From: Camarhynchus parvulus
Lineage: Eukaryota; Chordata; Aves; Passeriformes; Thraupidae
Assembly (NCBI RefSeq): GCF_901933205.1
Contig: NC_044590.1
Coordinates: forward strand, 7,641,501-7,705,500
Reading direction: 5' to 3'
DNA length: 64,000 nucleotides
Below, piece by piece: positions 1 to 13,700 of the stretch. Under the pieces are notes generated by a model. That model was not told the origin of the DNA. It saw nothing but the letters and a program-made list of their open reading frames with translations, and did not search any database. The number at the start of each line of letters is the position of its first letter. Position 1 is the first letter of the stretch. The translations under genes were made by a program, and so were the position numbers.

Positions 1-3000
1 GGGAGCAGCCAGGGAGGCAGCAAGTGGGAGCTCAGGTGAGCAAACACAACCCACCCACCCACACCACGACAGCCACAACAGCTTCAAAAATAACAGACCC
101 AGCAGGAGAGGGGTTTTGGGTAGAGGGAACCTTGCTCAAGACACCAGCACCACCACGGCCTCCTCATGTCACTGCCAGCACAGCCCTGCCCAGTGGCATG
201 ACCTGGCTGGGAGAGCAGTGGGAGCATTTCTGGGCAGGGACATGCAGTGTTTTTGTCCCCCTGCCTGTTTTGGGATGGTCACAGCCCCGTGTCCCTGGCC
301 CCCACCCTGGGGAGCCCTGGGAGTCCCAGCACCATGTGGGAAAGGCAGCAGGAACCCCCCACCCCCAGCACATGGGGGCTTTGGGACTCAAAGGCCTCTG
401 CCCAGAGCAGCCCCTACACAGGGAAGTCTCCAAAGCATAAAATTGAGAAGAAAATGACTTGAAAAGAACTATTTCTTCAGAGAACTCAAGCCCATTTCCA
501 GGCCATTAACTCCTTCCTCTGCAGAACCCACTGCCAGGTTCCTGATGGAGAGGAGCAATATCACAGGTGTCCGTCATTGTGGAACAGTTCCCTCTTTCCA
601 AACAATTAAGCATCAAAAAAATTAAATGTAAAAAAAACCAAACAAAAAATACCACAAAGCAACCAGCCCTTCCGTCTCCAAATAATTTCCTGCCCCAAGA
701 GAAAAGCTTTCCCTGAGAGCAAGGCCTTAAAAGAAAAAAAATATTTTACAAAATCAATAGTGTAAGTGACTTATTTCGCAGCTGATGGTTTGTTCCCAGT
801 GCTGCCAGCCTCTCGCTGTATGTAGCACAGCCTCAGTCCCTCCACTGGGATATCAGGAGATGTTCCTCAGCCATGATTTACACTCATTTCTCCCCGTTTA
901 GGGAGGCTCAGCTGGGAGCAGCTGAAGATGGATTTGGACACACAGTGAGGATGGTTTGTGCCTGCCTCCTGTGGCCAGGGGGAAATGCCATCAGCTCCTG
1001 CCACTCCCAGCAGGAGGAAACCAGGGCTCCCACCCTCCCTGATACTGCCAGCACTGGGGCTCCTACCCTGTCACCCACTGCATGGATGGTGTCACCATCC
1101 CTTTCCCTCCCCAGGATTTCCCCAGCCCCAGCCAAGCCCAGCCTGGCCTCAGCCCAACCAAACCCCACCAGGGCAAGCATCTCCATGGGGGAGAGGAATC
1201 CAATGACCCCACAGACTGAGGAGAGCATCTCCCTCATCCTTTGCTGCTTTCCTGCTTTTAAATCCTGCTCTGGTGCTCAGCAGCCTCGTGTGCCTGGTAC
1301 CGAAGGCTGCAGAGCCCTGATCAGTGCCCTGCCAAAAGGGCATCAAAGTCCAGATGTCCAGGTGACAGGCTCATCCCTGCCTGCAGCAGCCACTGCCCAC
1401 AGCTGGTCTCAGCCTGGGGCACCCCCAGGGGTCAGAGCTCCCACCACTGCATCCAGGATCCTGCTGCAGAGGGAGGCGTGAGGCACCACGGGTGCTCTGC
1501 TGAAGAACACCCTCCCAGCTCCTTTCTCCTGGAGGGCAAGATGCCTGCTTCCCATCACCAGAGCCCCATCCATCATGTTCCCTCTAATTACCTTCTCATT
1601 TACCTCTTTAGTCAAATCTGTTTACAATCAGAGACGAGAAAGCACAGCCCATGGAGGGGTACAATGGGGACGGGTCTCTGTCCCTGCATGTTTTGCTGCC
1701 CTGTGCCGAGGCTGGCCCGGTACTCTGAGAGCTGAGTGGGCAAGGGAGTGTGGCTCAACACAGTGAGGGCTCACAGAGGAGCCAAGGCCACCAGGCTCCT
1801 GTCACCACTCACCACCACCACTCCCAGCAGCCCAGAGTCCCACAGGTGCTGCCTGTGGGTTGTGCCAATTCTGCACCCTCTCCCAAAATTCACATTTAGC
1901 TCAAAAGCCAATAGCGATGCTGCTGTTCCAGGGCTACAGAACCAGCAGGGTTAAAGCAGGGCACAAATCCCCCTGTCTGCAGCCTATGGATGCTTCCTCA
2001 AGGAAATCTGTTACTAGCTCCACCTTTTAATCCTCCCTCAATTACAATAACGTCATTCTCCACAACTGCCAAGACTCGGGGTGCCCATCCTCACACCTCC
2101 AAGGCTTTTCTGTGCTGCTCAATATGACAGCACAAATGAGCTGGCTAGGAGCAGCACATTAAGCTGAATAATTACCTTAATTAATAACAGTGTGCCCAGG
2201 TGGGCCCCTAGCCTATCCCAAGGACCAAGGCAGAGGATCCAGTGTTTCCCAGCACTGAAGTGTGGGCCCAGAGTGGGGGTACATGGCAGCGCCTGCTGTG
2301 ATTACCAGGATCAAAATCGACTGGGCTCCTTCGGAGCAGTGGGGTTCCTCCCTCTGAAAGAGCTTGAAAATTAGAAGAGAATAATTCGTCATCCACCTTG
2401 TAAAAGCCTGATTTGCAGGAGCCATCTCTGCACAAATTCCTCAGCAACATCTGGAGCACCCTCATCCATCACAAGGACAGTGGCTGGGCTGGGTGGGATG
2501 AGCACACTGCCATTCTCTAATCCCACAAATTCTTCTTTCAGCTGGGCAACACAATACTCATGGCAAGGCACTCCTGCTCCCCAGGGGCAGCACCACAGCC
2601 CTGAGAACTGTGAGGGACAGTGCAGGGGTGGCACCACGTCCCCAGCCCTGCAGAGGGAACACCACCTCACCTCACAGGATGCTGCTGAGCCCAGGCCCCA
2701 CCACAGGCTGTGCCTGTTCCCTCTCTTGATCCAGGACAGCACTGACTGCTGGCAGCTGGAGCAGTGCCAAGACCCTTTCCTGCTCCCCAGGGAACCCACA
2801 CACCACACCACCAGGCTTTTCATTCCTCCAGCCCCTGTTCCTTGCTGCAAGAGCTTCCAATGTGAGTTCACTGGCACAACCCCCCGTGGCAGTGACTGAC
2901 ATTTCACTCCCAGCAGATGCTGCAGGAGGTTTTCCCCATCTGAGAGGAGCCAACTCAGAGCAGGGATCATGCACTGCACACCCACAGCAGCTCACCAGCT

Positions 3001-4514
3001 GTGCATGGAAATGACCACATGTATACACACACATGCAGCAAACAGCAAAATCAGGTTTAAAATGGGCACTCAGACTTATAAACTTACCTTGCCCTTAGGC
3101 AGTTCACTGAAGTTTTCTCAAGACCTTCCCTGCTCTTTTCTCCCCCAGATACATGGCTCCACTTCTCACCTGAAGCTGTTCCACATTCACTAAGTCCCCT
3201 TTCTGCCCTGCCTCAAACTCTCTGTCTGTGATCCCTCCCTTTCTCCTCAGCTCCTCCAACACAAGCACAGGGTGAGGGGACAGCCAGTTATCTTCCAGGG
3301 GAAACCAGAGACCAGCTCTGACCACAACTCCACTGGTGTGGAAAGGGAATAATTCCCAGAATCAAGTAAAAACCTAAACACACTTGAAAGCTAAAGGAAA
3401 AAATACCTCTAAGGAAGCAGATTGAAAACAGAAGGAAGAAATGAGGAATTTGACAAGTTCTGCACAAAAAAAAAATGTATTTTTGCAGCTTTTTGTGGCT
3501 GCTGAAGCCACGACTTCCATGCTGATGCCCTGAACACCAGTGTTCAATAGCACCAGGCCAGCAGCGCCGGAGCAGTCAGGATTGAAGGAAGCCTTTAAGC
3601 TTGCCTGACAATGCATTTTTCTTGGAGATAAAAAATGAATGCTGCCAGCATGCAAATCTCTCTAAATTAGGCACGGCCCAGCTTGCGGGAGCCACGATGG
3701 CTTGTGATGACAGTCATTAACTTCAGTGGCAGAAAAGAGGATGCAGGAAAATATCCTCTGCTACTTCCCATCCCAGCTGGGAGTCCCGGCTCAGGGAAGC
3801 ACTGGAGTCTGGCACAACGACACCCAAATCCACACTGTGGCTGATGAGAATGAGCTGTGGCCCCTTCCCCTGGGGCAGGCAGGGCCATCCCTCTGCTCTC
3901 AGGGACTTGCTGCTGCTCCAAGAGCCAAGCTCCCTGTCCAGGAGCCACAACATTGGTTTTCTACTGAACAAGCACAGCCAAGACCAAAAACTGACTGGGA
4001 AAGCAAGGCAATGGAATTTGGGCATATCACTGCTTACCTCCCCTCACTCTTAGTTCTGGGTAAAACCCCAATGGACTCATTCCCTCTTTTCCCTCTGCAG
4101 GAGGGAACAGCGACCAGCCTGTGCCAGAACCTACTTTCAATTCCCACTCACCTTTGGGAAGATGTAACAGGAATAGATGATGTGGCTAATTCCTGGATCT
4201 CTTCTGCCACTGCAGGGGTGAACTGGACACACACCACCACCTCAGCCTCCCTGGTTCCCATCAGAGCAAGGGTTGTACATTTTCATTAATGGATCAGGCT
4301 GGAATAACCTGCCAACAGTCTCTCGAGCCAGGCAGGCTTCCTCTCTGCCCTCCCTGCCACACACACGTTTGTATTGTTTCACACTGATCCTTGGCAGCTT
4401 GATTTAGGGGGAAAAAGATAAAAAAGATGAGAACCTCATGCTGGCTTTGTGCTGGGCATGCAGCTGCAGCCCCACTCACAGAACACTGCTCAAATAACAA
4501 ACCAGCAACTAAAA
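1..4514. other. Intergenic DNA beyond the CTNNBL1 3' end
   Basis: I see no coding exon, RNA gene or clear transposon here. The open frames on both strands are short and match no family I recognise. In human the next gene past the CTNNBL1 3' end is VSTM2L; I looked for its signal peptide and immunoglobulin V-type exons on the minus strand and did not find them. Two AT-rich blocks (about 2020-2190 and 3480-3725) with TAAT and TTAATTAA motifs could be regulatory; they are listed as findings. Confidence 0.6.
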
Positions 4515-4674
4515 AAAAAAAAGCAAACTATCTTTAATATCTCCCAAATCCCATTTAGAAGCAGTTTCACAGAAACATCACTTTGATCGTGCAATAGAGG
4601 CTGGAGGAGGGGCAGGAGGAGGGAGGACTGGCGCCAGGTCCTTGTGGGCAGACACAGAGGTGTCTCCCAGGGCC
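4515..4674 (-). other. CTNNBL1: CTNNBL1 3' untranslated region
   Basis: From the stop codon to the predicted cleavage region is about 160 nt. It is C/T-rich and then AT-rich near its end. The end point is inferred from the polyadenylation signal and could be off by 10-15 nt. Confidence 0.75.
4533..4538 (-). terminator. CTNNBL1: CTNNBL1 polyadenylation signal ATTAAA
   Basis: On the minus strand ATTAAA reads from 4538 to 4533. It is followed about 15 nt later by a run of twelve T (4522-4511) and then a GT-rich stretch, the usual layout of hexamer, cleavage site and downstream element. ATTAAA is the commonest variant of AATAAA. Confidence 0.8.
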
Positions 4675-4763
4675 TCAGAAATTCTCCAGCAGATCCAGGA
4701 TCCGTTTCTGCTCGCTCTCCCGGAACTCCTGGTTCTTCCCGTCCCCGATGTTCTCTGCGTACT
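4675..4763 (-). CDS. CTNNBL1: CTNNBL1 final coding exon 16 (residues 535-563 and stop)
   Basis: The acceptor is CCCTGCAG|AGTACG, after a TC-repeat pyrimidine tract. It encodes EYAENIGDGKNQEFRESEQK and then RILDLLENF, with TGA at 4677-4675. The ending matches the known family C-terminus with small changes (D for G in the RILGLLENF motif). Confidence 0.97.
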
Positions 4764-7700
4764 CTGCAGGGAGAGAGAGAGCACAGGGACACAGGCTTTG
4801 AGTGCCACAGCAACAAAGGGCCACAACTCCTGCAGACACCACAGAGGAATCTACACCCACACTACTGCAAACAGCCACATGGGAATTAATGCAAGGAGCA
4901 TTGATGGTTTTCCTGCCCATCCCCAGGGTTAAAGCTTTGCATAACAAACACCTGCTACACTCATTAAAGCTTTTGAGGCAGACAGACACAGAGAACTCCC
5001 TGCTCTGGCCCAAGCACACAGCAGCACCCAGGAGCACCCATTCCCTGGCATGGGAGTCATGGCATTATGCCCAAGAAATGCCAACAGTACCATAAATCAC
5101 TGGCTTCCCAGGTCCCTTTGGACACTGAGTGTCACCAGGAAAGGTCAGGCAGGGTCTGTGACAACTGTCAATCATTCCCAGCCCTGGGTTTAACCTGCCT
5201 GCTGTCCAAGCATCCTGAACAAGGAGTTTTGCCCAGGAGACTCCAATTCCTCCATCCACCCAGTGCTTTTAACCACACAGAAGAAAAGCCACCAGTTCAG
5301 ATTTAACCACAAACCAAACTACTTGTCATCAGGCAGAGGACACCAGACCTGACCACAGACTTGCCCATCCATGCACGTGGCCAAACACCACAGAACTAAA
5401 CATTCCCTCTGTAGCTCTCCTTCCTGATATTCATTTGGAGCTGTCAGCTCTCATCCCCTACCAGCTCCCTCCTTCCTGCAACCACAACCTGCATTTTCAG
5501 AGACGGTTTAAAAAGCAAATATGAAAAGCAGGTTCTGAGCTGCAGAAGCAAGGAGCTGAACAAATCTGAGGAATCAGGAGCAGGCTGATGGTTAAGACAG
5601 CACTTCCCTGCCTCCGCCTGCTTGCATTCTTTTCCTTCTTCCAAACAAACAGAACAGCTTGTATTCAGCACTGAATGGTAAGTTGCTGCAGAAAGTTTGC
5701 TTTAATATTTATACATTTAGCACAGCTACACGCTCTGAGCTCCATCAAAGCCTTTGTTACAGGAGCACTGAAAGCAGTGAGGACAGGCAGAAGTTAGCTG
5801 ATGTGGGAGTCTTCCCTCCTGTGTGTACACACTCTCTCTCTCCATGTAAAAGCAGTAGAGTTCTTTACCAAGCCTCTGGGAAAAATATTTTTAATATTTA
5901 TAAACCGCTCTGGTACCTGTAACGTGAGCAGGCGGCAACGCTGAGGTTTGCTGCAGGTGAACCTGAGCTGCCCACTGTTCTAGCAAAGGGACCAGATCAG
6001 GGCACCTTCTCTCAGTGTATGAGCTGCTCTCCACAGCTCTTAAAAGCAGCAGAAAGCTCCTGCAAGGAGGGATTCCTTGTAGGTCCCTGTGTATGGACTG
6101 ACTGCTGTGAGGCAGCTCGGCCCTGCCATGCTGTGCGGGCTCTGGGCTGGGCTGGGGATCCAAACCTCAGGCACGAGATGATCCCAGTGCACAGGGATGG
6201 GGTCCCCTTCTTAGCTCAGGCTCCCCTGTCCCCTCAGGCAGTACCAGAGCCTGAGTAGTGGGGCTGGTGGAGGAGCCAGCTCTGTCCCCAGCAGCCCTTC
6301 CATGCTCCACCAGGGTAAGTGCCTCTGGAACATGACAGTGGATGTGAGTGCTGGAGTTTATTGCAGCCCAAGGGCAACACTTCCCACCTGCAGTGGCCTC
6401 TCCAAGCCCAGGTGAGGGACAGCCATAGTCTCCAAGCCTGGCACAGCCAGCAGCTCTGCCCCCAGCTGTAGGATAGCCAGACTGCTTGGACTAGGGCTGG
6501 AGCAGGGAGCCACTGAGTGCCACTAATGACACTGCTCTTCTTTGTACCAGGAGATCACCCAAACAAAAACAAGACACAAATTCTTCTTATCTTGTCTAAA
6601 AGCTTAGCATTCCTCCTTCTAAATATCTAGTCTTTGTAAGACTAAAACCCCTGTTAATCTAAGGCAGAATGTTTACTGGGTTATGACAGCTGCTAATGTT
6701 CATTTGAAGCATTAGCAGCTTGAAGACACCAGATAAAACCCCCAGAACCAGGCTTAAAAAAGTAAATCTCCAACTGAGATTTTATGTATTTACTTTTTTA
6801 TTTAAAATTCCACCACTTCACTGAGACTGCTAAAAAAAATCAAATGTAAGCTGCTCCTGCCAACAGTTAACCAGAGCTTACACACTGCTGTAGCTACACA
6901 AAGGGAAAGGGCCCAAGATTGGTTTCTGCTTCATTAGACAAAATACAATGGTTACAGAACAGTAAAAATCAATTGGGAAATACTGAGGCTTGTAATAGAT
7001 ATTGGAAGCTCTGGAGCCTGCACAGATGGAGGCACCATGAGCCAGACCAAGCTCCATCCTCAGAGCACACTGACCCTTCCTTTGTGTTTACCTGTGCTAA
7101 CAGGTTTGGGCTGGAATGTGCAGCAGGAATTCCACATGCCCAGCTCCCAGTGTGCCTGCTCATCTGACACCAGGTGTGAGGGGGGGCCTCAGCAGGAGCA
7201 GCTCTGACAGAGCTCCTGAGGTAGCCAGGATCAATGGCTAGTCCCTCTGGATCAGTGAAGAACAGGGAGATTTGCCATTCCAGAGCCAAGTATCACTTCA
7301 GAGAAGCCTGTGCCTCACTCCATTCCCAATGACAGATGGAGATCAGGCACCTCCCCAAGATACAGACACTGCTGCCATCCCCAGTCCAGCCTCCATCCCC
7401 AAAACATCTCCCTAGCCAAGGTACACACCACTCAGTTGTTTCCTTCCAAAGCATAAACTAACTGTCCTGTTGGAAGAAATGCTTGATCTCTGAAAAAGGA
7501 AGTGTGGGAGGACTGGTCAGCCTGCAGAAATGCATTAATGAGCCTCCCGTTATTCCCTGCCCACTCCTCCCCCTTGAAAGCTCTACCATAAGAAAACAGC
7601 CTCGCTTCCTTGCTTGCATCGTAAGTAATTCTGAGCCACCCCAAGGGATCCATCAGCTGTCAGGTTGCCAGAGAAACATGGAGAATATGTAGGCCATAAA

Positions 7701-10700
7701 AATCAAACTAAAAACTGAGCACCTAATTAGTATGCAAAAATAGAAAATAAAAACTGAACAAGAGCAAAACACTGAACGAAAAGTAAAAATAAACCAGTCC
7801 TCATCTGTCCTGAGAGCAAGTTGGGAAGTAGCCTGGAAACATTCCAGCCAAGGCTCAAGCTCCTGATCTCTCAGTCACTTGCAATAGAGTCTTGTGCAGT
7901 TGACTCCAGTGAAGTTTTGGAAGTCCCTTGCTGCCCCTGCATCACAGCAGCACACTGCAGGGTTCACACCCAAATCCCTGCTCCAGCCCCTTGGCTTCCC
8001 TGACAAGCTGTGTCCAGGGAAGGGACTCCTTCAGAAAAGCAGGTGCATGTCCCTGGTGCTGCTGCTGTTACAGGCTGGTGAATCTGTGCTGACTGCACAT
8101 GTGGACACAGGTGTGTAACTACTGAAATGCTCAAATTTCAGAGCCCAGACTGCAGCTGAGCCCAGTGCTGCCTCCCAGGTGCCACTGCAGGACTTCACAA
8201 GCATCCACTAAGAAATTTATCACTGAGGTTTTGATTATTGTCTCTAGAAGTCTCTAAAACTGGCAAGTTTAAGAGTTGGGGAGAGCTGCAGTCAGAGCCT
8301 AAACTCTGTGCCCATCCCTGCATTATTAACAAGTCAGTGTGCCCCTTCAGGCAGGGAACGTGCTGCTGCTGAGAGCTCCAACCCAGCGCAACCCTGAGCT
8401 TGCAACACCCGACACAACCACGGAGAAACTTTCACAATGCAAGTCACTGTCTGGGAAAGAAAGAATCAGATGAAATTTTAATGCAGCTGCCCTCCAATTC
8501 AGTTTGGTATGTAAGTCAACACCCCAGAGCCGTGACCGTGAGATGTGCAAATCCAGCAAGGTGTGCAGACAACTCCCCCAGGGACACACAGCCCAGGGCA
8601 AGTGTGGGAATCTGAACAGGGATGTGGCCATAGTCCACATTGGAAAGGGGCAGTTTAGAGGCAGGAATTTTCAAGTATCAGAATTAAAATCAGAAAATCG
8701 TATGCAGCCCCCCTGCTCACCAGCAGGCATTAACTTGCAGCTCATTGCTAAAGACAAGGGCCAAAGAGATTGCCTATAGCTGCAGGTAATTTCACACTGT
8801 CAGAAAATCACTCTTGATTTTGTCATACCAGCCAGTCCTCTGATTCCTTTTTTCCTGCATATGAGAAGGGAGAAAACCGACAGGTTTTGCAGGAAATAAG
8901 CTGTGTGTACCTGCCATTGTTGAAGTGGGGGCAAGAAAAGCCCAGGAGAACATTGTTGCTCCCCAAGAAAGCAGAAACACTGAAATACAGCCCACTATGC
9001 CAGAAATGCTGTCAAGCTTCCCTTCCCTCCAGAAGAAAAATAGACTCCTCTCCTCACACTGAAAACAACACAGCCCCTTTGGAGCAGATATATTCCATGA
9101 GGAAGCATCTTCTCCAGGCAGCTCTGGTTCCCTCCTGCTCCCACTAAGCCTCTCAGCTCCAAGGGGCCATGGGAAGAGGCTGAGTCCTGCCCTTCTCTCC
9201 CCCAGTTCCACTGGCTGCTGCTGCTGAAGGCCAGCAGGCTGCAGAGGAGGGCTACAGCTCAAATAGGCATTGCCCTAATTCACCATGAGCATTAAAAATA
9301 ACAAGCAGTACTTTAAAACTGGGATTGCAAATCACAACAGCTACATTTTAAAGCTATGGAGGATACTTTAATGCTATAATCCCTATTAATTTGACACTAA
9401 GAACAAGACAAATACACCATGGGTACTAATATGGTGCAGATGGTAAAGTGCAAGGCCATGTTAATGAAAGATGAGACTCCACTATTCTTCCCTCTAGCAG
9501 GCATGTACACTTCCCTTAAATATTTACTCTCACGTTAATGTCAGCAGTGAATTCCAGCCAGGCTGGAGCTGATGGAAGCGTGCAGTGATGTGCTGCTCTC
9601 TGACAGCAGCTACAGCAAGTGTCCTAACTCGGACGCAAAGCAAAGCACGCCACTAATCAGGGTGATTCCAGCCCTGCCAGGATCTCAGAACACTGCTCAG
9701 CTGCTGCCTGGAGATGCTCAGGAAGCCAGGGAGAATTACATGTGAAGGCTCAGCCTGCAAAGCCATGACCAAGCTGTCCCTGGTAGCAATGAGACACTTG
9801 CACAAAAATATCTCTACTCACCCTTCAGGATGTGTCGAACAATTTTAATGGAGCTGCCTCTCATGTTCAGGATCTGGTGGACTCTCTGACGAATCTGATG
9901 GGGAGTAGGACAGAGAAGAAAGAGATCTTCAACACAAGTCCATACACAGCCCCACTTTTTCCCACTTTGAGGGATAAGCCGAGACCTGAACACCACAAAA
10001 ACCAACTCAGTCTTGGCAGCCCTCAGCATATGCTCAGGAACACCTAGGAAGGCACATGGCACAGAAATAACAAGCCACAGAATGCATTCACAAACCCCAA
10101 TGTATTCACAGAGGAAGCAGAGATGCAGCATTTTGCACACATCAAGAAAAGCTGTAGCTGTGCTTTTATGAGACCTCCTGAGAGCAAGTCCCTTCCCCCT
10201 GCTCCCTCAGCAATGGCATCAACATGGCCTTTCCATTTCAAACCCTGACCTCACTCACACTGATTATATGAATTTAGTGACAGCAATCAACTTCTGTCCC
10301 CACTAATGCCCTATCTGCTGCAACTTGATGGAGCTGTATGGACACAAGTGCAATAAAAAGGAGGTTTCCTCCCAAAAAGGGAATTAGAGAAACAATTACT
10401 CAATGCAGCATTTGCAAAGATTTAGAGCCTTGTCTGCACCATGAATGAAAACACAGATGATCTGCCAACCTTGTATGCAGCTTTACCTGGGGAACGTTGG
10501 CATTACAGATCTCTGCCATGATGTAACAGATGAGCTGCAGCACAAAGAGCCCGGCATCCAGACGACGGAGATAGAATTCATCTTCCATGTCATCGTCTAT
10601 GATCTCTCCTCGACGCACCATGTCCTGTAAAGCCACGCAAAGGAAAGGTGAGAGGATTCTCTCACAGCACTTCCCATCAGGAGTGGCAAAATGTTGGCGG

Positions 10701-13700
10701 AATTTGTGGTTTCTTAAGAATTGCTTTGTTCCCCCAAACATTATCAGACATATATTTCTCACCGAAGTATTTTTAATAATTCATTTATATTCACAAAACA
10801 TTTCATTCCATTTTCAAAAAGTTTTGCCTTTGCTGGTCATGAAGTGTGTCGATCTGCAAGTCAAAATTTTAATTTAAACATACAAATCACATTTCTACAT
10901 TGAGGGGTGAGAGTGTGTGACTATGGAACAGACCCATGTATCCGTGATTTACAAGTTCTTTGTCAGAATGGAACAAAACCTGCTCTTTTACTGGCCATCT
11001 GAGGGTGCTGTTCAGCAGTGCAGAACATGACTCCAGCACACTCTAAGAGCTATCAGGCTTCTAGCTTCATGATTGACTGATACATGAGAAGCCTCATCTG
11101 AAAATCCTGCACAAGGACAGCTTTTCCATGCCCAGCCAGGCTCTTCCAGCTGTTTCTAAGGGGTGCTGCCAGGGTAGACCCAGGACAGGGTTTTTTAGCC
11201 AAAGACTCCCATGGGAATGATGACCCATCATCCATCCTTCTTCTGTATACATGAGTTTCACCAGAGAGACCTGCCCAGAGGGAGAATGAAAGAGGCCATT
11301 CCATCCCTCCATTCCATTCCATCCCTCATGCCCAGAGAGCTCATCTTCTTTAAAACACTGCCAAGAGCCACCCAGCAGTGAGCTCAGAGCAGCCTCCTCT
11401 GAGCTGGCCCCAGGACGTGCCTGTGCTCCATCCTCATGGGGACTGACAGGCCCAAACAACTGTGTCACATGTCACCTTCTGCATTTTAGGGTTTGTCTTC
11501 AGGATTCATTCTTAAACAAAGGAAGCAGCTCTGTGATTTATTCTGCAGCAGTTGGCAGGCAGGCACACACCACTGGAGCAATATTTCCTCATTAGAGCCA
11601 TCACCTGCGAGCGCTGCGCACCTGCAACGCTCTGCAGGACGCGCCTCCTCGGGTGCATGTGCTCCAGGAACCCAGTCACCAGCACCAAAGATGACTGAGG
11701 ATGTCAAATTTTGCTGTTCTGTCAAGCCAAGCCCTCGCACCTAGCGGTGAGTTGAGGGGTTTAGGCGTAAGAAGGAAAATGAGCCCTGTGCAACTGTCCC
11801 CGGAGGGGGGCAATGGATGCTCCCCAGATAGAAATATGATGGAGTGACTTAGACAGCTGATTCTCACTTCTTCTTGAAAGGAAGAGGAAAGCTTAGGTAG
11901 TGAAATACTTCTCCTTTCCTCCTAGAAATCCAGTCTGCCAGTAAAAGAACAAGTTTAGAAGGCAGTGCCTTCTTAATCGTGTTGTGACATCAACTGCTTT
12001 GGCTACACTCAGATGTGACACTTTAGCTTCAGATCCTGAAGACTCCAACACATGCATGGCTGTCATTTACTCCAGGTTCTCAAAATCATAGGCACAGGCA
12101 TGACTGGGCAAAGCCTGCATGTGAGCTCTTGCCAGTAAGTAGAAAAATCTAATTCTGTGCAGAGAGTGACTTCCCTCACCCTAAATCCATGCCAAATGGC
12201 TCAAATCTGGTCTCTAAAGCTGAACAATGATGAGTCTGGCTAGTGAGCAAGCTGAACACTTACTGAATTATCTAAAAAAACACTCAAGAAAGACAACACG
12301 CTCACTCCTGTACTACTGCTCACACTCCACACAGGCTCATTGGCTGCTCTTCTCAACAGTGCTAAATTCCTGAGCAGAAAAACATCCACAGGCCAGGACT
12401 CCGAATCTCCAGAGCAAGAAACAAAAGCCAGGTCTGCTCTGTATTCTGATCCGAGCACAGTGATCACAGGAGCTGGATCCAGGCAGCCGCAGTCTTGATT
12501 ACACAGCGGTGGTGGCTCCAACAGCCCCTCTCAGCAGAGAAGATTATTTTGTGCCAGTAAATTAAGCAGATATGAATTAGAAGACAAGTACAGTTTTTAG
12601 GTGCCTTTTCACAGTCCTTTTTTTATTAAAAAAAAAAAAAAACACAGCCACCCTTTCAGTGCTGGTCTGCCTCCAGTACAGTACCAAGCAGCCTCTTTCC
12701 CTCTTGGACTCTCTTTCAAAGCTGTCAGTCGCTAACCTCCAAATGAGTGCTCAGGTGCCATTTCTAATCTGCCAGCAATATGTGCTGAGATGCCCCTTGC
12801 TGATGGGAGAAGACAGCAATAAGATGGGCTTCTATGAAGCTAAAATGAGCTTCTCTCACACTAATGAGGCAGGACTGACAGGCCTCGAGGTGTCAGGTAG
12901 AGACTCCAAGCCTTAAGATGCGATGGATGTGCCAGTGCTGTACCAAAAATCACATTGCTCCACACAGGCACAGGAGGAGATTTCTGCATCCTCCTCCCTC
13001 CTCATCTATCACTCACCTTCCAGCACACACTGCACGGCTGGGCAGAGCAAAAGGATACTGACCAAGAACAAAGAACAACTCCAGGATCCTGGTTTTACAC
13101 CCTCACCACGTGGAACAGCAAGGCCAATCCAGGTGGACAGAAATGAACATGCTCCAAATAGGAGTGCACCAGAACAACCACCACAACACGTCTCGTGCTC
13201 TAAGGATGGAGTCTCTCCTCCTAGTACTTTCTGTCGGTATTACTGGGGAGAGCTGAGGGATGCAAGACATGCTCAGGAAGGGCCTTCAGACCACAGGCTA
13301 AGAGCCACACTTAGAGCCATCATGTCCTGCCCTCAGCACAGCTCCAAGCAATTTGGTCTTTCCACACCAAACTGAAAGGATGGGCTGAAACAAATCCCCA
13401 CCTGTTATCCCCACCTGTGGATACCACAGTCATCCTAGGAGTTCCACCTCTTCAAGGATGGAGTGGCTGAGCTGTACCACAATTAGCATGTAATTTGTAA
13501 GTCATTATAGCACAAAGTGTCTGATGAGAATATTCTATTGAATAAACCTGATGAGCATAATTTTCCGCGGAACTATAAAAATATTAAACTATCTCCTGTC
13601 ATTTCCTACCATCTTTAGAGATCATCAAGGCTATTGCTGCCACCCATAATTATACCTCATTTTAGAGAGAGGTAAAGGCCACAGGATGTTGCACCATTTC

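Noticed and set aside
1..4514. VSTM2L or another neighbour expected from human gene order
   Set aside because: No signal peptide or immunoglobulin-type exon could be read on either strand.
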